Positions 9,025 to 19,498 of a DNA stretch of 64,000 bases are shown here, piece by piece; the first letter of the stretch is position 1; each line of letters opens with the position of its first letter. The stretch is from assembly GCF_030540765.1 (NCBI RefSeq), contig NZ_JAUOEL010000001.1, positions 248,001 to 312,000 on the forward strand. Direction: 5' to 3'. This stretch comes from Flavivirga jejuensis (GTDB lineage Bacteria; Bacteroidota; Bacteroidia; Flavobacteriales; Flavobacteriaceae). A program made the position numbers and the translations under genes. The notes below the pieces were generated by a model that worked only from the letters and a program-made list of their open reading frames with translations, ran no database searches and was not told where the DNA came from.

Positions 9025-9804
9025 ATGAAAAAAGCACTACTTATATTAATAGGAATATTAGCCATGCAAATGTCTTTTTCTCAACAAGAACCTGCGTTTG
9101 GGAATGGTGAATGGTTTAAATTTAAAATGAGCTACAGCGGCTTTTTAAAAGCAGGAAACGCAACACTTACTGTTAAAGATTCTAAATTAAATAATAAAGA
9201 TGTTTATCATGTGGTTGGAAAAGGCTGGACCACAGGTATGATAAAATGGTTTTTTAAAGTAAAAGACAGATACGAAAGTTACTTTGATAAAAAAACGATT
9301 ATGCCTTACAAATTTGTTAGAAATATAGATGAAGGCGGACATACCAAAAATCTTGAAATAGATTTCGATCAAGTAAATAATAAAGCATACGTAAACAATA
9401 AAAAACACAATAAAAAAACAGTAATTGATACGAATCCTAATATTCAGGATATGGTATCAACATTTTATTATTTGCGTAACAATATTGATATTAGTGAGTT
9501 AAAACCTGGTCATGAAGTGAAAATAGATATGTTTTTTGATGAAGAAAATTATGGATTCAAATTGCAATATCTTGGCGAGGAAACTATTGATACGGAATTT
9601 GGCGAAGTTAAATCTTTAAAATTTAGACCATACGTGATGGCTGGCCGTGTTTTCAAAGAAGAAGAAAGTTTAACACTATGGGTGTCAAAAGACAAAAATA
9701 AAGTACCTTTACGCATCAAAGCAGATTTAGCAGTTGGCTCTCTTAGAGCAGACCTTGAAGCTTTTAAAGGACTAAAACACCCTTTTAAAATAGTAGTTAG
9801 ATAA
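9025..9804 (+). CDS. DUF3108 domain-containing secreted protein
   Basis: Exported protein of 259 residues with a Sec signal peptide (MKKALLILIGILAMQMSFSQ). The mature part matches the DUF3108 pattern: EWFKFKMSYSGFLKAGNATL near the N-terminus, a WFFKVKDRYESYFD segment, and a C-terminal WVSKDKNKVPLRIKADLAVG. No catalytic motif is seen. DUF3108 proteins are predicted beta-rich periplasmic proteins of unknown function. It precedes tryptophan 2,3-dioxygenase by only 10 bases and may share its transcript. Confidence 0.85.
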   Translation: MKKALLILIGILAMQMSFSQQEPAFGNGEWFKFKMSYSGFLKAGNATLTVKDSKLNNKDVYHVVGKGWTTGMIKWFFKVKDRYESYFDKKTIMPYKFVRNIDEGGHTKNLEIDFDQVNNKAYVNNKKHNKKTVIDTNPNIQDMVSTFYYLRNNIDISELKPGHEVKIDMFFDEENYGFKLQYLGEETIDTEFGEVKSLKFRPYVMAGRVFKEEESLTLWVSKDKNKVPLRIKADLAVGSLRADLEAFKGLKHPFKIVVR

Positions 9805-9814
9805 TTAAGAAATT

Positions 9815-10732
9815 TTGGATTCAAAAATAACCAACCAACTAAAGGAAAAATACGAGGCAATAGACCAGGATTACGAGACTTATTTAGAAGGATTACTACA
9901 TAGCAAGCCAATTAATTACTGGGATTACATTCAAACAGATGCCTTATTAAATCTTCAAATACAGCGTACTGTTTTTCCAGACGAAATGGTGTTTATAATG
10001 TACCATCAAATTAATGAACTTTTGTTTAAAATGATACTTGGTGAGATCGATCAAGTAGCAAAAACGAAGGAAGTAGATACAACTATGTTTACTTCAAAAT
10101 TAATGCGTATTAGTCGTTATTTCGATATGCTTACCTCTTCTTTTAGTATTATGAAGGATGGTATGGATGTCGATCAATATAATAAATTCAGACATACTTT
10201 AACACCTGCTAGTGGATTTCAAAGTGCACAATATAGAAAAATTGAATTTGCATCCACAGAGCTTATAAACCTAATAGATAAAAGGTTTAGAGATACTATA
10301 GATAGAAATTCGTCTTATGAAAATGCTTTCGAACATTTGTATTGGCAAGCAGCTGGAAAAGATTATAAAACGGGTAAAAAAAGTTATCTATTAACAGTTT
10401 TTGAAGAGAAATATAAAGATGAATTTATTAGATTTACAAAATTTTATTATACTAATAATCTTTGGACAAAGTTTAAAGCACTGCCCGAAGAAACCAGAAA
10501 AGATAAAGAATTAATAAAAGCCATGCGCCATTACGATTACACAGTAAATATCAAATGGGTGATGGCACATTATAATACGGCAAATCATTATTTAAATATA
10601 GGTGGTAAAACGGCCGAAGCCACAGGAGGAAGTGAATGGGTAAAATACATGCACCCAAAATATCAAAAAAGAATATTTTTTCCAGAATTATGGTCAGAAA
10701 AAGAAATACAAGATTGGGGAACAAATATTTAA
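9815..10732 (+). CDS. Tryptophan 2,3-dioxygenase family protein
   Basis: Heme-dependent dioxygenase opening the indole ring of L-tryptophan to N-formylkynurenine. At 305 residues it is near the family length. Motifs: YWDYIQTDALLNLQ, MYHQINELLFKMILGEID, FRHTLTPASGFQSAQYRKIE (substrate and heme pocket) and ATGGSEWVKY near the C-terminus. The only start giving a full N-terminus is TTG; the first in-frame ATG would remove about 60 conserved residues. The C-terminal end overlaps the next gene in another frame. The rest of a kynurenine pathway is not in view. Confidence 0.9.
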   Translation: MDSKITNQLKEKYEAIDQDYETYLEGLLHSKPINYWDYIQTDALLNLQIQRTVFPDEMVFIMYHQINELLFKMILGEIDQVAKTKEVDTTMFTSKLMRISRYFDMLTSSFSIMKDGMDVDQYNKFRHTLTPASGFQSAQYRKIEFASTELINLIDKRFRDTIDRNSSYENAFEHLYWQAAGKDYKTGKKSYLLTVFEEKYKDEFIRFTKFYYTNNLWTKFKALPEETRKDKELIKAMRHYDYTVNIKWVMAHYNTANHYLNIGGKTAEATGGSEWVKYMHPKYQKRIFFPELWSEKEIQDWGTNI

Positions 10733-12012
10733 TAATACTAGTAGTAGCAATCTCTTTTATTGCTTGTAAAAATGATCCTAAACCAGTTTTACAAGAAGAA
10801 TTAGTTGTAGTTGAAAAAATTCCAGAAGATATTTATGAATTTGGTTTTAACCTTAATGATTATGTTGTTAAGCGAGATACCATAAGAAGTGGTGATACTT
10901 TTGGTATAATCCTAGAACGTAATAATGTGGGTTATCCTAAAATTTTCAATATTGCAGAAAAAGCAAAAGATACTTTTGATATTAGCAGAGGGTTGCAAGT
11001 AGGTAAACCTTATACACTTTTGTGTGTTAAGGATTCTTTAGAAACGGCAAAATGCTTTATCTATCAGCCAAATTTGGAAGATTATGTAGTTATCAATTTT
11101 CAAGATTCAATTCAAGCTTATAAAAGTAGAAAGCCTATTAAATATGTTGAAAAAGTAGCCACGGGTGTTATAGAAGAGAATATTTCACTTGCACTTGAAC
11201 AACAAGGGTTAAGTCAACGGTTAGCATATAAAATGGCAGATGAGATTTATGCATGGACTATAGATTTTAGACGGCTTCAAAAAGGAGATAAATTCAAAGT
11301 GATTTATACCGATAAGTATATTGACGATACTATTTATACTGGAGTTCATGATATAAAAGCGGCATACTTTGAGCATAATAAAGAACCGCTTTATGCTTTT
11401 GAATTTGAAACAGATTCCGTTAAAGGTATTATTGATTATTTTAATGAAAAGGCTAAGAATTTACGGCGTGCATTTTTAAAAGCACCTGTAAAATTTAAAC
11501 GTATTTCTTCTAGATATAATTTAAAAAGAAGAATTGCGGTTTATGGCTATAAAGTACGTCCACACAAAGGCACCGATTTTGCTGCATCCATTGGTACACC
11601 AATTATGGCGACTGCTAGTGGAACCGTTACTAAATCAAGTTATACCAGAGGTAATGGGAATTATGTAAAAATAAGACATAATGCTACTTACGAAACCCAA
11701 TACCTTCACATGCAAAGACGAAATGTAAAAGTTGGAGATTTTGTTAAACAAGGAGAGATTATTGGCTGGGTAGGAATGACGGGAAATACAGGAGGTCCCC
11801 ATGTGTGCTATCGTTTTTGGAAAAATGGCAGACAAGTAGATCCATTTAAACAAAAATTACCAGAGGCAAAACCCATTTCCGACTCTTTAAAAATTAAATA
11901 TTTAGACTTTATAGCACCTATAAAAAAACAATTAGATAGTATTCCTTTTAGAGATGATATTTTAGAAGAAACACTAGAAAATAAGAATAATCTAATTTCA
12001 CTTAAAGATTAA
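10690..12012 (+). CDS. M23 family metallopeptidase-like lipoprotein
   Basis: Probable envelope lipoprotein with a C-terminal LytM/M23 peptidoglycan endopeptidase domain. A lipobox-type signal (LIILVVAISFIAC) is followed by OapA/LysM-like N-terminal domains and the M23 core: HKGTDFAA supplies the first His and Asp ligands, YLHM follows, and the final motif is GPHVCYRF instead of the classic HxH. The usual third zinc ligand is therefore Cys. The start is uncertain: ATG at 10690 or TTG at 10711, both inside the dioxygenase gene. The open frame extends further upstream, but that would only add overlap. pgi follows 3 bases downstream. Confidence 0.85.
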   Translation: MVRKRNTRLGNKYLIILVVAISFIACKNDPKPVLQEELVVVEKIPEDIYEFGFNLNDYVVKRDTIRSGDTFGIILERNNVGYPKIFNIAEKAKDTFDISRGLQVGKPYTLLCVKDSLETAKCFIYQPNLEDYVVINFQDSIQAYKSRKPIKYVEKVATGVIEENISLALEQQGLSQRLAYKMADEIYAWTIDFRRLQKGDKFKVIYTDKYIDDTIYTGVHDIKAAYFEHNKEPLYAFEFETDSVKGIIDYFNEKAKNLRRAFLKAPVKFKRISSRYNLKRRIAVYGYKVRPHKGTDFAASIGTPIMATASGTVTKSSYTRGNGNYVKIRHNATYETQYLHMQRRNVKVGDFVKQGEIIGWVGMTGNTGGPHVCYRFWKNGRQVDPFKQKLPEAKPISDSLKIKYLDFIAPIKKQLDSIPFRDDILEETLENKNNLISLKD

Positions 12013-12015
12013 TTA

Positions 12016-13653
12016 ATGGCCTTACCAAATATAAACCCTACAACTACCGATTCTTGGAAACGATTACAGGAACATTTTAAAACAGTAAAAGATGTTCATA
12101 TGAAAGATTTATTTGCTCAAGACAAAGAGCGAGCAAATAAGTTTACTATAAAATGGGATGATTTCTATGTGGATTTTTCAAAGAATAGAATAACAGAAGA
12201 AACCTTTAATTATTTATTGGAATTGGCAGATGCGGTTAAATTAAAAGACGCTATTAAAAGCCAATTTTCTGGAGAGGTTATAAATCAAACAGAAGGAAGA
12301 GCTGTTTTACATACTGCATTACGAGCTCCAAAAGATTCAGAATGCCATGTAGATGTTGTTAATGTTATCCCAGAAGTTTACCAAGTAAAACAAAAAATAG
12401 AAGGTTTTACAAATGAAGTTGTAAATGGAGATAGAAAAGGTTTTACAGGAAAAGCATTTACAGATGTTGTAAATATTGGTATTGGAGGATCCGATTTAGG
12501 ACCTGCTATGGTGGTAGACGCTTTGCAGTATTATAAAAACCATTTAACAACACATTTTGTAAGCAATGTAGATGGTGATCATGTAAATGAAGTTATTAAA
12601 AAACTGAATCCAGAAACCACACTATTTGTAGTTGTTTCAAAAACATTTACAACACAAGAAACACTGTCTAATGCGAATACGCTTAAAGATTGGTTTTTAA
12701 AATCTGCAAGTGAAGATGCTATTGCAAAACATTTTGTAGCAGTATCAACAAATATTCAAAGTGTGAAATCATTTGGAATAGATGAGAATAATATTTTCCC
12801 TATGTGGGATTGGGTTGGTGGTCGTTTTTCGTTATGGAGTGCGGTTGGTTTAACTATAAGCTTAGCTGTTGGATATACTAATTTTGAAAGCTTGCTTCAT
12901 GGGGCTAACAAAATGGATGATCATTTTAAAAACGAAGATTTTAAAACCAATATCCCTGTAGTATTAGCTTTAATAAGTATTTGGTATAATAATTTTTTTA
13001 AGGCAGAAAGTGAAGCCGTTATACCGTATTCTCAATACTTAAATCAATTTGCTACCTATTTGCAGCAAGGTATTATGGAGAGTAATGGTAAAAGTGTAGA
13101 TAGAAATGGGGATTCTATTGATTACGAAACGGGGACTTTAATTTGGGGAGAACCAGGAACGAATTCACAACATGCTTTTTTTCAACTAATACATCAAGGG
13201 ACTAAATTAATTCCAGCAGATTTTATTGGCTTTACGAAGTCTTTACACGGTAACCAAGATCATCAAGACAAGCTTATTTCTAACTTCTTAGCACAAACAG
13301 AAGCGCTTTTAAATGGAAAAACCGAAGATGAGGTTTTAAGTGAGTTTAAAAATCCATTAGGAGAAGAGTCTCAAAAACTATTGCCTTTTAAAGTTTTTAA
13401 AGGAAATAAACCAACCAATACTATTTTTATAAACAAACTATCTCCAGAAAGTTTAGGTAAATTAATAGCTATGTACGAGCATAAAATATTTGTACAAGGT
13501 ATTATTTGGAACATCTTTAGTTACGACCAATTTGGTGTAGAATTAGGAAAACAATTAGCAAGCAAAATCTTAAAAGAATTTAACAATAGTACTATTAGTA
13601 ACCATGATTCTTCTACTACTAACCTATTAAATTATTATAAGGATTTAGTATAG
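12016..13653 (+). CDS. pgi: Glucose-6-phosphate isomerase
   Basis: Glycolytic and gluconeogenic isomerase interconverting glucose 6-phosphate and fructose 6-phosphate in the cytoplasm. The 545-residue protein has the usual long-form length. Family motifs: [15 protein letters not shown], the signature region [21 protein letters not shown]-like [17 protein letters not shown], and the C-terminal [20 protein letters not shown] carrying active-site residues. It lies directly after the M23 gene and ends before a strong terminator, so it probably closes the DUF3108-to-pgi transcript. Confidence 0.97.
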   Translation: MALPNINPTTTDSWKRLQEHFKTVKDVHMKDLFAQDKERANKFTIKWDDFYVDFSKNRITEETFNYLLELADAVKLKDAIKSQFSGEVINQTEGRAVLHTALRAPKDSECHVDVVNVIPEVYQVKQKIEGFTNEVVNGDRKGFTGKAFTDVVNIGIGGSDLGPAMVVDALQYYKNHLTTHFVSNVDGDHVNEVIKKLNPETTLFVVVSKTFTTQETLSNANTLKDWFLKSASEDAIAKHFVAVSTNIQSVKSFGIDENNIFPMWDWVGGRFSLWSAVGLTISLAVGYTNFESLLHGANKMDDHFKNEDFKTNIPVVLALISIWYNNFFKAESEAVIPYSQYLNQFATYLQQGIMESNGKSVDRNGDSIDYETGTLIWGEPGTNSQHAFFQLIHQGTKLIPADFIGFTKSLHGNQDHQDKLISNFLAQTEALLNGKTEDEVLSEFKNPLGEESQKLLPFKVFKGNKPTNTIFINKLSPESLGKLIAMYEHKIFVQGIIWNIFSYDQFGVELGKQLASKILKEFNNSTISNHDSSTTNLLNYYKDLV

Positions 13654-13683
13654 AAAGATGTAAAACTCTTAGTAACATCACTT

Positions 13684-13721
13684 AAAAAGCACTAATATTT
13701 TAATATTAGTGCTTTTTTTTT
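13684..13721 (+). terminator. Terminator after pgi
   Basis: The perfect stem AGCACTAATATT / AATATTAGTGCT is followed by eight T residues. Confidence 0.9.
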
Positions 13722-13823
13722 GCTGCAAGTGTTAAATTTTTTAACACTTGCATAATAAATTATGTCTTATTATACGTACTTTTACTTTGACTAATTTCAA
13801 ATAATTAATTCATTTTTTAAATC

Positions 13824-16379
13824 ATGAAAAAAACTAATCATTTTTTTTTAATGACTGTGGCCCTCTTTTTTACTACAGTTATTATGGCGCAAAGCACGGT
13901 TACAGGTGTTGTAATTGATGCAGAACTTAATTCCCCGCTTCCTGGTGCGAATATTGTTGAAAAAGGAACAGCTAATGGTATTTCTTCAGACTTTGATGGA
14001 AAATTTACTTTAGAAACAGAAGCTTCATCGGGAGAAATAGTAATTTCTTATGTGGGGTATAATTCCGTTACCGTATCATTTAATGGAAATACACATATAG
14101 AAAGTATTAAATTGACTCCAGACAACTCGCTTGATGAAATTGTTATTACTGGTACAGGTGTTATCGATTTAGCTGAAAACAGAAATACACCGATTGCAGT
14201 ATCAACTATTAAAGCTGTTGAGATTCAAGAAAAAGCAGGGAACTGGGATTTACCAGAAATACTAAAATCAACACCTTCAGTACAAAATATAAAAGGTGGA
14301 GGATTTGGTGATGGACAAATGTTTTTACGTGGTTTTGATCAAACGAATACAGCATTTATGTTAAACGGGCAACCGATTAATAGTCCAGAAGATGGTAGGA
14401 TGTTTTGGTCTAACTGGTCAGGCGTATTAGATGTTGCAAACGCAGTACAGGTGCAGCGTGGTTTAGGGTCGTCAAAGTTAGCTATTTCGTCTGTAGGAGG
14501 AACCGTTAATATTGTAACAAAAACAGTCGATAGACGTGAAAGAGGCTTTTTTCAACAAATGATTGCTAATGATAATTACACAAAAACGACTGCGTATTAC
14601 TCTACAGGTTTAATGGAAAATGGTTGGGCTTTTTCTGGAATGTTGGGGCATTGGCAAGGAGATGGCTATGTTAATGATACCGACGGACAAGGGCAAACTT
14701 ATTTCTTGTCGTTTGGTTATAAGCCAAATGAAAATAATTTATTTAACTTCTTAATTACTGGAGCACCTCAATGGCATGCAGCAGCTGGAAGTGGGAGCAT
14801 AAGTGATTTTTTAGAGAATGGGAGAAAATATAATTCATGGAATTATGAAGGTGTAAGTAGTTCCAATCTATTACAAAGTGGAAAATATCCAGCAGGTAGA
14901 AATGTTTACCATAAGCCTGTAGCAAACTTAAGCTGGGATTTAACTATTAATGAGAATTCATCTTTATCTACTGTTTTATATGGGTCTTTAGGTAGAGGAA
15001 CATTTGCATTTGTTATAGATGATAGCGATGACATACCTTTATATGCCAGAGGATCTAATAATAATCATAACTGGTATGGTTTGGTTTCCAACTATAATAA
15101 TCAGTTAAATGAAAATTTAAGCCTAAATTTTGGTGCAGATGTGCGTTTATATAATGGTATTCATTTTAGAAGCGTTAACGAATTTTTATCTGTAAATAGC
15201 GTTAGTGCTTCTAGTGTTTTCAATGGAGGTGATTATGAATTAACTAAAGTTTTTGGAGGAATTAACCCATGGGATTTAACGTTTAATGTGAATGATGAAC
15301 ACAATCAGCGCTTTGGCTATGATTACGAAGAGCAAATAAATTATCTTGGTGTTTTTGGTCAATTAGAATATGCAAAAGACAATTTTACAGCATTTTTCCA
15401 AGGTTCGGCATCAACACAATCTCATGTTAGAACAGAGTATTTAAATGCTTCTAATGAAGGCCAATCTGAAGAATCAAATAAAGTAAATAACCCTGGCTTT
15501 AATGTGAAAGCAGGCGGTGCTTATATCATTAATAGTAACCATAAAGTGTTTGTTAATACAGGTTATTATTCTCGTCAACCATTTCATAGTGACTTATTTT
15601 TAAACGATAGAAATGGAAATGAGTTAATTATGCCAGAAGTAGAAAATCAAAAAATAACAGGTTTAGAAGCTGGTTATCAATTTGGAAGTGAAAAGGTTTC
15701 TGCTAATTTAAATATATATTACACTATTTGGGATAACAGAACTCTATTAGATGACAATGGTGAAGATCAAGGCGATCCTGCTTTCAGATTATTTCAAACC
15801 CAAGGCGTAAAACAGATACATTCTGGTATAGAATTAGAAGTGTTTACACGTCCTATGGATAATCTTAGAGTAAATGGTTTTCTAGCTATTGGTGATTGGA
15901 AGTTTGATGGAGATGGATTGAGAAGAACGTTTGATGAAGCAGGTACTATTACTGACCCTGGAACTTTAGTGAATCTTGATGGTGTAAAGGTAGGTGGTGC
16001 AGCACAGTTTACTACAGGAGTTTTTACTTCTTACGAATTTTTACCAAGATTAAGTGTAGACGGAACTTGGAATCTTTATAACGATTTATATTCTCAAGGA
16101 GAAACAACAGTAAGCAGTCCTCCAATTGAATTACCAAGTTATGATACTGTCGATTTAGGTTTATCTTATAGATGGTTAGTAGGGGAAAATGATAAAAACT
16201 CATTACAGTTTAGAGTAAATATTAATAATGCTTTTGATGAGGTTTATATAGAATCTATAAATGGAAATACAGCTGCTTCAACCAATCCATCTGAAAATTA
16301 TAAAGGCGTTAATACTTCCAACAGAGGTCGTTTTGGCTATGGTAGAACTTGGAATTTTAGTATGCGTTTCAATTTCTAA
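13824..16379 (+). CDS. TonB-dependent receptor (tandem copy 1)
   Basis: Outer-membrane active transporter of 851 residues. A signal peptide (…VIMAQ) precedes a CarboxypepD_reg-like domain (STVTGVVIDAELNSPLPGAN, ~25-95), a plug domain (NTPIAVSTIKAVEIQEKAG; FLRGFDQTNTAFMLNG) and a 22-strand-type barrel ending in NFSMRFNF. No SusD-like partner is adjacent, so it is not a standard polysaccharide locus; the substrate is unknown. The next receptor is a clear paralogue with a near-identical N-terminus, indicating tandem duplication. Confidence 0.93.
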   Translation: MKKTNHFFLMTVALFFTTVIMAQSTVTGVVIDAELNSPLPGANIVEKGTANGISSDFDGKFTLETEASSGEIVISYVGYNSVTVSFNGNTHIESIKLTPDNSLDEIVITGTGVIDLAENRNTPIAVSTIKAVEIQEKAGNWDLPEILKSTPSVQNIKGGGFGDGQMFLRGFDQTNTAFMLNGQPINSPEDGRMFWSNWSGVLDVANAVQVQRGLGSSKLAISSVGGTVNIVTKTVDRRERGFFQQMIANDNYTKTTAYYSTGLMENGWAFSGMLGHWQGDGYVNDTDGQGQTYFLSFGYKPNENNLFNFLITGAPQWHAAAGSGSISDFLENGRKYNSWNYEGVSSSNLLQSGKYPAGRNVYHKPVANLSWDLTINENSSLSTVLYGSLGRGTFAFVIDDSDDIPLYARGSNNNHNWYGLVSNYNNQLNENLSLNFGADVRLYNGIHFRSVNEFLSVNSVSASSVFNGGDYELTKVFGGINPWDLTFNVNDEHNQRFGYDYEEQINYLGVFGQLEYAKDNFTAFFQGSASTQSHVRTEYLNASNEGQSEESNKVNNPGFNVKAGGAYIINSNHKVFVNTGYYSRQPFHSDLFLNDRNGNELIMPEVENQKITGLEAGYQFGSEKVSANLNIYYTIWDNRTLLDDNGEDQGDPAFRLFQTQGVKQIHSGIELEVFTRPMDNLRVNGFLAIGDWKFDGDGLRRTFDEAGTITDPGTLVNLDGVKVGGAAQFTTGVFTSYEFLPRLSVDGTWNLYNDLYSQGETTVSSPPIELPSYDTVDLGLSYRWLVGENDKNSLQFRVNINNAFDEVYIESINGNTAASTNPSENYKGVNTSNRGRFGYGRTWNFSMRFNF

Positions 16380-16404
16380 TATTATTTAAAATACATTATA
16401 ATAA

Positions 16405-16433
16405 GACCGTTTCTGAAAAGAAGCGGTTTTTTT
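16405..16433 (+). terminator. Terminator after TonB receptor 1 (gene-free stretch 16380-16713)
   Basis: ACCGTTTCT and AGAAGCGGT form an imperfect stem followed by a T run. The same hairpin, with a better match, follows the paralogous receptor. The remaining ~280 bases before the next ATG are AT-rich and hold the second receptor's promoter region; no clear TAnnTTTG box or structured leader was seen. Confidence 0.75.
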
Positions 16434-16713
16434 GTTTTCTAACATAACTTTAAGTTAATGTTTAAGTAACGAATACTATTAATTTTATTAAAACATAACG
16501 ATGCCATAATAGGAGTTGTATGATTTTATGTTATTTAAAAAGGGCGATTTCCTTACATGCCGCAATTTTAAAGCATTTTGTTTTTTTGTTTCTCATGTCT
16601 TTGAAATTTAAAAACTGGTCTTTAATAAATATTTGATAAAACTTAGTTAATAAAAAGCATTAATATCTTCAATTAATTTGTATGACTAATTCAATTAATC
16701 TATTAGAAATATT

Positions 16714-19401
16714 ATGAAGAAAATTACTCCACTTTTATTAATAGTTGTGGTCTCCTTATTTACTGGAGCTACAATGGCACAAAGTACTGTTACAGGTACC
16801 ATATTAGATGCCGAATTTAATTCCCCTCTACCAGGAGCAAATGTCGTTGAAAAAGGAACAGCCAATGGTGTTTCTTCAGATTTCAATGGGAAGTTTACTC
16901 TCTCAACTCTAGTTTCATCTGGAGAAATTATCATTTCGTTTGTAGGGTATGAGTCTATAACCGTATCGTTTAATAATAATACAGATTTAGGTAATTTACA
17001 ATTATCTCCAAATAACGCTCTTGAAGAAATAGTAATAGTTGGTACTGGCGTTATCGATTTGGCTGAAGGTAGAAATACACCTGTTGCCGTATCAACCATT
17101 AAAGCACAAGACATTCAAAACAAAATAGGAACACAAGACATTACAATGACATTGGTTAATACGCCTTCTATTTATGTTGCTGGGCAAGCAGGAGGTTTTG
17201 GAGATTCAAGAATAAATGTTCGTGGATTCGACCAAACAAATGTTGGTTACTTATTAAACGGGCAACCAATTAATGGTATGGAAGATGGTAAAATGTATTG
17301 GTCAAACTGGTCTGGAATTAATGATATTGCCAGTGCTATTCAAATACAAAGAGGATTAGGTGCTTCTAAATTAGCGATCTCATCTGTTGGAGGAACAACA
17401 AACTTTGTAACAAAAACAACAGATAAAAAAGAAGGAGGCTACTTATACGCTGGTATTGCAAATGATAATTATATTAAAAATACAGTTCAATATAGTACTG
17501 GGAAATCTGAAAAAGGATGGGGTGTTAGCTTTATGTTATCTCATTGGCAAGGAGATGGTTATAATGAAGGTAATTTTGCAGCGGGCGAAACTTATTTTTT
17601 ATCTGTAGGATATACTCCAAATGAGAAGCATAATTTTAATTTTTTATTAACTGGAGCGCCTCAGTATCATGATCAAAATTTTACTAAAAGTATTTCAGAT
17701 TATTTGGAATATGGAAGAAAGTACAATAATAACTGGGGTACATACGGAGGGCAATATATGACGGAAAGACGAAATTTCTATCATAAACCTGTAGCTAATC
17801 TAAACTGGGATTTCAATATTAATGATATTACTAATTTATCAACGGTATTGTATGCGTCTTGGGGACGTGGTGGTGCCACTGGAGATCGTGGTAATAGAAT
17901 TAGAACAGCAGAAGGACGCATTGATTATGATGCCATTTATGCGTTCAATAATAGTGTGGTTGATGGTGCTGGTGGTTATTTTGCTGCTGGTAATGGGTAT
18001 GTAACTCGTTCTTCAATGAATTTACACAGTTGGTATGGAATGGTTTCTAATTTAGAAACTAAATTAGGTGAAAATATAACTTTAAATATTGGTTTAGATT
18101 TGAGAACATATTATGGTAAACATTTTAGAATCGTTGAAAATTTTCATGGACTTAATTCTTGGCAAGAAAACATAAAGTTGAGAGACCAAAATAATAACCA
18201 TGCACAGTACGGTGATTTCGGAACATATAAAAATGTGATTACTTCAGAAGATTTATCTGCGAACCCTTGGGCAGTATTATTTCACGATTTTAAAGAAGAA
18301 GATAAAATAGCGTATAGTAATGACGAGCGTATTTCTTATGGAGGTATTTTTGGACAATTAGAATATTCAAAAGAAAAGTTTTCTGCATTTTTTCAAGGAG
18401 CCGCATCAAACCAATACCATCAAAGATTTGATCATTACCAATATGCAGACCAATCACTTATTAATGGAACATCATCTCAATGGACGGGAACAGCTTTACC
18501 ATCAGGAATAACAGATGGTGTAGATTCCGAAAAAGTATCTAATTTTGGATTTAATGTTAAAGTAGGAGCTAATTATAAAATTAATAATCAGCATAATATC
18601 TTCTTTAATACAGGGTATTATTCTCGTCAGCCTTTTCATGATACTATTTACTTAAACTTTACAAATCAATTAAATCCTTTAACTCAAAACGAAACTATTT
18701 TTGGTTTGGAAGCTGGTTATAGTTTTTGGAGTCAATATTTTTCTGTTAACCTAAACGTATATAGAACATCCTGGACAGATAGAGTTGGTACAACATCAGA
18801 TATTGTAAATGATGTACTTCTGTACACACAACAAGAAGGATTAGACCAAATTCATACAGGAGTTGAGGTTGATTTTAATGCTAAAATTTTACCTCAATTT
18901 AAGCTGAAAGGATTTTTATCAATAGGAGATTGGATTTATGATGGTGATACATTTGTAACTGTTTCAGACGAAGATCAGAATGTCCTTAGTACAGAAACCG
19001 AAGATATAGATGGAGGTAAAGTAGGTGATGCTGCTCAATTTACTGTAGGGTTAGGCTTCGATTATAATATATGCGATAATCTTTCTTTGGATTCAGATTG
19101 GAGAGCTTATGATAATTTATATGCCAATGTTGGTGGTACTAAAGATAATTTAAAATTACCTTCTTATAACTTGGTTGATTCGGGCATTTCTTATAAAATG
19201 ATTTTAGGACAAGAAAAAGATAAAACTTTAAATCTTAGATTTAATATGAATAATGTATTTGATCAAGTTTATCTTTCTGAGTTAACAACAAATAATAGCG
19301 TTGAAACTGGTGATGAAACCTATAACGGAGTTAATGTTTCAAATCGTGGTTATTTTGGTTTAGGTAGAACATGGAACGTAAGTTTACGATATAATTTCTA
19401 A
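16714..19401 (+). CDS. TonB-dependent receptor (tandem copy 2)
   Basis: Outer-membrane receptor of 895 residues, paralogous to the upstream gene across its whole length. It has a signal peptide (…GATMAQ), a CarboxypepD_reg-like domain (STVTGTILDAEFNSPLPGAN), a plug (NTPVAVSTIKAQDIQNKIG; NVRGFDQTNVGYLLNG) and a barrel ending in WNVSLRYNF. Similarity is highest in the first ~150 residues and falls in the barrel loops, as expected if ligand specificity diverged after duplication. No SusD, transporter or enzyme neighbour suggests the substrate. Confidence 0.93.
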   Translation: MKKITPLLLIVVVSLFTGATMAQSTVTGTILDAEFNSPLPGANVVEKGTANGVSSDFNGKFTLSTLVSSGEIIISFVGYESITVSFNNNTDLGNLQLSPNNALEEIVIVGTGVIDLAEGRNTPVAVSTIKAQDIQNKIGTQDITMTLVNTPSIYVAGQAGGFGDSRINVRGFDQTNVGYLLNGQPINGMEDGKMYWSNWSGINDIASAIQIQRGLGASKLAISSVGGTTNFVTKTTDKKEGGYLYAGIANDNYIKNTVQYSTGKSEKGWGVSFMLSHWQGDGYNEGNFAAGETYFLSVGYTPNEKHNFNFLLTGAPQYHDQNFTKSISDYLEYGRKYNNNWGTYGGQYMTERRNFYHKPVANLNWDFNINDITNLSTVLYASWGRGGATGDRGNRIRTAEGRIDYDAIYAFNNSVVDGAGGYFAAGNGYVTRSSMNLHSWYGMVSNLETKLGENITLNIGLDLRTYYGKHFRIVENFHGLNSWQENIKLRDQNNNHAQYGDFGTYKNVITSEDLSANPWAVLFHDFKEEDKIAYSNDERISYGGIFGQLEYSKEKFSAFFQGAASNQYHQRFDHYQYADQSLINGTSSQWTGTALPSGITDGVDSEKVSNFGFNVKVGANYKINNQHNIFFNTGYYSRQPFHDTIYLNFTNQLNPLTQNETIFGLEAGYSFWSQYFSVNLNVYRTSWTDRVGTTSDIVNDVLLYTQQEGLDQIHTGVEVDFNAKILPQFKLKGFLSIGDWIYDGDTFVTVSDEDQNVLSTETEDIDGGKVGDAAQFTVGLGFDYNICDNLSLDSDWRAYDNLYANVGGTKDNLKLPSYNLVDSGISYKMILGQEKDKTLNLRFNMNNVFDQVYLSELTTNNSVETGDETYNGVNVSNRGYFGLGRTWNVSLRYNF

Positions 19402-19418
19402 GTTAAACATTTTGTGTT

Positions 19419-19452
19419 AAAAAACCGCTTCTTTTAAGAAGCGGTTTTTTTA
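19419..19452 (+). terminator. Terminator after TonB receptor 2
   Basis: AACCGCTTCTT / AAGAAGCGGTT is a perfect stem with a T run. It is homologous to the terminator of the first receptor, so the duplicated unit included it. Confidence 0.9.
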
Positions 19453-19464
19453 TGCTTTTATTAT

Positions 19465-19472
19465 TACATTTG
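19465..19472 (+). promoter_or_regulatory. -7 box TACATTTG
   Basis: It matches TAnnTTTG and lies 26 bases before the ATG at 19499. Confidence 0.45.
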
Positions 19473-19498
19473 TTCTATAAAATTTAAATACTTAATTC

